A stretch of 64,000 nt of DNA from Bradyrhizobium forestalis (GTDB lineage Bacteria; Pseudomonadota; Alphaproteobacteria; Rhizobiales; Xanthobacteraceae): positions 93,687-157,686 of the forward strand of contig NZ_PGVG01000006.1 in the NCBI RefSeq assembly GCF_002795245.1. Direction: 5' to 3'. The notes beneath the pieces were generated by a model, which was not told the origin of the DNA, did not search any database, and saw only the letters and a list, made by a program, of their open reading frames with translations. Position 1 is the stretch's first letter; every line of letters begins with the position of its first letter. Position numbers and translations under genes: made by a program. Shown here piece by piece: positions 61,433 to 64,000 of this stretch.

Positions 61433-62866
61433 ATGGCCACGGAGATTGCGGCAGCCCGCCTGTTCCGTAGCCCTGACCGCGGCGTCAGCAACAATGTCGT
61501 GCTGCGGCACGATGAGGGCGTCATCACCGAGATCGCGGAAGGGGCGGGGCCGGGGCCTCGCGCTTTCGTCATTCCAGCCTTCGTCAACGCCCATGACCAT
61601 GCCCGCGCCACAGCGTCGTCCTTCGGCGCCGTCGGCATGCCTCTGGAAAGCTGGATTCTGCGGACCGCGCTCGGCACGCCGGTCGATCCCTACCTCGCCG
61701 CGGCCTCTGCCTTGGCCCGTTCCGCCAAGGCCGGCTGCGCGGCGATGATGGTCCACTACACCCGCCCGAGCGGGACGATGCCCTTGGTCGACGAGACCAG
61801 GGCGATCGCGAAAGCTGCGTCCGACGTCGGCATCCGCATCGCCTTTGCGATGGCTGTGCGAGACCAGAATCCGATCGTCTACGGTGATGCCGAGCCGGTG
61901 CTTTCGGGACTTCCCAGGGAGGATCGCAAGACCATCGAGGATCTCTTCGTCCGCGCGCCGATGTCGCCCGGTACCTATGTCGAGCTGACCGACGCCATTG
62001 CCGAAGCCATCGCCGGCCCGATGGTCGACGTGCAGCTCGGCCCTGCCGGCGTGCAATGGTGCTCGAAGCCGCTGCTGGAGGCGGTGGCGGAAAACTCGGC
62101 GCGGACCGGCCGGCGCATTCACATGCATCTCCTGGAGACCGTGTACCAGCGCGCCTGGGCCGACCAGCACTTTCCGGATATGGTGCGCTGGCTGCGTGAC
62201 ATCGGCTTCCTCTCCGAGCGGCTGACGCTGGCGCACTGCATCCACGCCCGCCCGGACGAGCTCGAGATGATCGCGGCCCCCGGCGCACGCATCGTCACCA
62301 ATTTCAGCTCGAATTTGCATCTGCGCTCAGGCCTCGCCCCGATCGCAGCCGCGCACAAATGCGGCTGTGCCATCGCGGTTGGCGTCGATGGCCTGGCGCT
62401 GGATGAGGACGACGACATCCTGCGCGAGATGCGGCTGGTGCAGATGGTCCATGGCGGCCTGGGCTTCAAGGCAACATGGACGCCGGCCGAGATGTTTGCA
62501 CTCGCCGTCCGCAACGGGCGCCGCGCCACCGGCGCGCCCGGGAGCGGCGAGCTCGTCGCCGGCAATCCCGCCGACTACGTCGTGATCGATCTCGACCGGC
62601 TCGACCGCGACCGGATCATGCCCGTTGATCCCATGGCGTTGCTGTTCGCGCGCGGCAATGCGTCCCTGGTAAAGGAGGTCGTTGTCGCCGGCACGACGAT
62701 CGCGCGGGACGGGGTTTGCGTGGGCGTCGACCTGCCGTCGATCGAGCGGGAGTTGCGGGCCATGTACCGCGCCAATGTCGGCAAGCTCGAAAGCTTCCAG
62801 CTTATGTGGCAGCCCCTGTCGAAACGGCTGGGCGGCTGGTTCGAGCAGCAGTTGACCTGTCAATGA
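61433..62866 (+). CDS. Amidohydrolase of the deaminase/chlorohydrolase (TrzA/AtzA/SsnA) type
   Basis: The 477-residue protein has the subtype III amidohydrolase pattern: FVNAHDHAR (HxH), HMHLLET, LAHCIHARPDE and VGVDGLALDEDDD with the terminal Asp. Relatives deaminate guanine, cytosine derivatives or triazines. It is the last gene of the ABC operon, 16 bases after the binding protein. It probably takes an amino group off the imported compound in the cytoplasm. The exact substrate is not readable from the sequence. Confidence 0.8.
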   Translation: MATEIAAARLFRSPDRGVSNNVVLRHDEGVITEIAEGAGPGPRAFVIPAFVNAHDHARATASSFGAVGMPLESWILRTALGTPVDPYLAAASALARSAKAGCAAMMVHYTRPSGTMPLVDETRAIAKAASDVGIRIAFAMAVRDQNPIVYGDAEPVLSGLPREDRKTIEDLFVRAPMSPGTYVELTDAIAEAIAGPMVDVQLGPAGVQWCSKPLLEAVAENSARTGRRIHMHLLETVYQRAWADQHFPDMVRWLRDIGFLSERLTLAHCIHARPDELEMIAAPGARIVTNFSSNLHLRSGLAPIAAAHKCGCAIAVGVDGLALDEDDDILREMRLVQMVHGGLGFKATWTPAEMFALAVRNGRRATGAPGSGELVAGNPADYVVIDLDRLDRDRIMPVDPMALLFARGNASLVKEVVVAGTTIARDGVCVGVDLPSIERELRAMYRANVGKLESFQLMWQPLSKRLGGWFEQQLTCQ

Positions 62867-63002
62867 GGCGCCGAACGGCGTCGCGGCAGAATGTATATCA
62901 AACAGCGATAGCTGGTAGACGCAGCCTCGTCTGGCGCTTGACTGACCTGTAGGCTATCAGCTCCTCGATAGCTCGACACCAATCCCCTTCGAGGAGCCCC
63001 TG

Positions 63003-63911
63003 ATGCGCCTACCCACCATTCTCCTGGCCGTGACATGTCTTGTCGGCGCAGCCTCAGCCGAAGACCTCACGGGCACGCTCCAGAAGATCAAGGAAACCAA
63101 GAAGATCACGTTGGGCTATCAGGAGGCCTCGGTCCCATTCAGTTATCTCGACGGCAACCAGAAGCCGGTCGGCTTCGCCATGGATATCTGCCTCAGGATC
63201 GTGGACGCGGTGAAGAAGCAGCTCAACATGCCCGACATTTCCGTCGAGACTCTCGCGGTGACGTCCTCGAACCGCATCCCGCTGATGGTCAACTCCACGC
63301 TCGACCTGCATTGCTCGGCGACCACCAACAACGCCGATCGCCAGAAGCAGGTCGCCTTCACCAACACGCATTTCCTCAGCGCGACGCGGTTCGCGGCCAA
63401 GAAGGCGGCGAAGATCGCCACCATCGCCGATCTCAAGGGCAAGGCGGTCACCGCGGTCGCCGGTTCGGTCAACCTGACGCAGCTCGCCAAGGTCAACACC
63501 GAGCGCAATCTCGGCATCAACATCATGCCGGCCAAGGACCAGGCCGAGGCCTTCCTGTTGCTGGAAACCGACCGTGCCCAGGCTTATGCACTCGACGACG
63601 TCCAGCTCGCCGTCGCGATCGCACGGTCGAAAGAGCCGCAAGCTTACATGATCAGCGAGGAAACGTTCTCCAAGCCCGAGCCCTACGGCATCATGCTGCG
63701 GCGAGAGGATGCGCCATTCAAGGCGCTCGCCGATCGCGCAACGGCGGAGCTTTATGCCAGCCCCGAGATCGAGGTGCTCTACAAGAAGTGGCTGCAATCG
63801 CCGACACCGCCGAACGGCCTCAACTACAACGTCCCGATGTCACCGGCCTTGCGCAACGCCTTCAAGAAGCCGAGCTCGAGCGCCGATCCGGACGTGTATG
63901 TGGCGAACTGA
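63003..63911 (+). CDS. Family 3 amino acid ABC binding protein (GltI-like)
   Basis: The 302-residue protein has a signal peptide (ILLAVTCLVGAASAED) and the family 3 segments ITLGYQEASVPFSYLDG and PVGFAMDICLRIV, as in glutamate/aspartate-binding GltI. No other transporter gene follows in the window. It has its own upstream gap of 136 bases and a GAGGAG ribosome site, and may be a separate unit from the NMT1-type operon. Confidence 0.85.
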   Translation: MRLPTILLAVTCLVGAASAEDLTGTLQKIKETKKITLGYQEASVPFSYLDGNQKPVGFAMDICLRIVDAVKKQLNMPDISVETLAVTSSNRIPLMVNSTLDLHCSATTNNADRQKQVAFTNTHFLSATRFAAKKAAKIATIADLKGKAVTAVAGSVNLTQLAKVNTERNLGINIMPAKDQAEAFLLLETDRAQAYALDDVQLAVAIARSKEPQAYMISEETFSKPEPYGIMLRREDAPFKALADRATAELYASPEIEVLYKKWLQSPTPPNGLNYNVPMSPALRNAFKKPSSSADPDVYVAN

Positions 63912-63930
63912 TTGGGCTGCAAGTTACTGC

Positions 63931-63955
63931 GCCCTCTCCCCTTGTGGGAGAGGGC
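63931..63955. terminator. Hairpin after the gltI-like gene
   Basis: GCCCTCTCCC (63931-63940), five bases, GGGAGAGGGC (63946-63955) forms a perfect ten-pair stem. It resembles the CTCTCCC hairpins at 29044 and 29139 and is followed by GGGGTGAGGGG sequence, so it is part of a dispersed repeat. It may end gltI transcription, but no T-run follows. Confidence 0.6.
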
Positions 63956-64000
63956 ATCCCCGCTGGTCGACACGCATTCATAGGGGTGAGGGGTCTGTCT

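Noticed and set aside
1..64000. CRISPR arrays, tRNA or rRNA genes, insertion sequences, prophage
   Set aside because: I found no regularly spaced direct repeats, no cloverleaf-like genes I could support, no transposase or integrase and no phage structural genes.

Overview
The window reads as chromosomal DNA of a Bradyrhizobium-type alphaproteobacterium. It is GC-rich with matching codon use, it carries the rhizobial lipid A very-long-chain fatty acid locus (acpXL-fabZXL-fabF2XL-fabF1XL-lpxXL), tandem kup genes and a FegA-like siderophore receptor, and its gaps hold short palindromic repeats of the kind common in that genus. I saw no rRNA, tRNA, CRISPR array, insertion sequence or prophage.

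Layout. 1-11.2 kb holds housekeeping and transport genes: the pssA 3' end, an RraA-family gene, motAB, two kup genes, a rhodanese, an aminotransferase, a PotF-like binding protein and a DUF433/DUF5615 toxin-antitoxin pair whose second gene looks frameshifted. 11.2-15.4 kb (minus strand) is the lipid A long-chain acyl locus. 15.6-27.6 kb has small genes, a ParB-like protein, a P-type ATPase, an iron-siderophore operon, mgtC, an AhpD-like gene and a HerA-like ATPase.

29.2-44.9 kb is the most notable region. I read it as a nicotinate catabolic locus that couples an aerobic-type front end to a reductive route. NicAB-type molybdenum hydroxylase with cytochrome c domains would make 6-hydroxynicotinate. 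6-Hydroxynicotinate reductase would make the tetrahydro-oxo compound. Enamidase would open the ring, and a ferredoxin-NADP reductase could supply electrons. The same plus-strand operon carries a UPF0280 (ApbE superfamily) protein, an AA_synth protein, a complete Liv-type ABC importer and a NicR/BpsR-like MarR regulator. Three promoters in the locus carry related palindromes placed on their core elements.

45-49 kb holds a P450, three small hydrophilic proteins ending in a strong terminator, and a DUF763 gene. 49.3-55.3 kb is a TetR-headed operon with the lower steps of meta-cleavage aromatic catabolism (LigI-like hydrolase, GalB-like hydratase, LigK/GalC-like aldolase), a 4,5-dihydroxyphthalate decarboxylase-like protein, a dehydrogenase and a divergent Bug-type binding protein. 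Its promoter and operator are about 80% identical over 40 bp to those of an extradiol dioxygenase gene at 28 kb, which ties the two loci together. 56-63 kb is a second regulon: two amidohydrolases, a SnoaL-like protein, a GntR regulator and a NitT/TauT-type ABC importer, with repeated TGCATGCA-type sites at its promoters. The window ends with a family 3 amino acid binding protein.

All functions are inferred from protein features and context. No database search was run.
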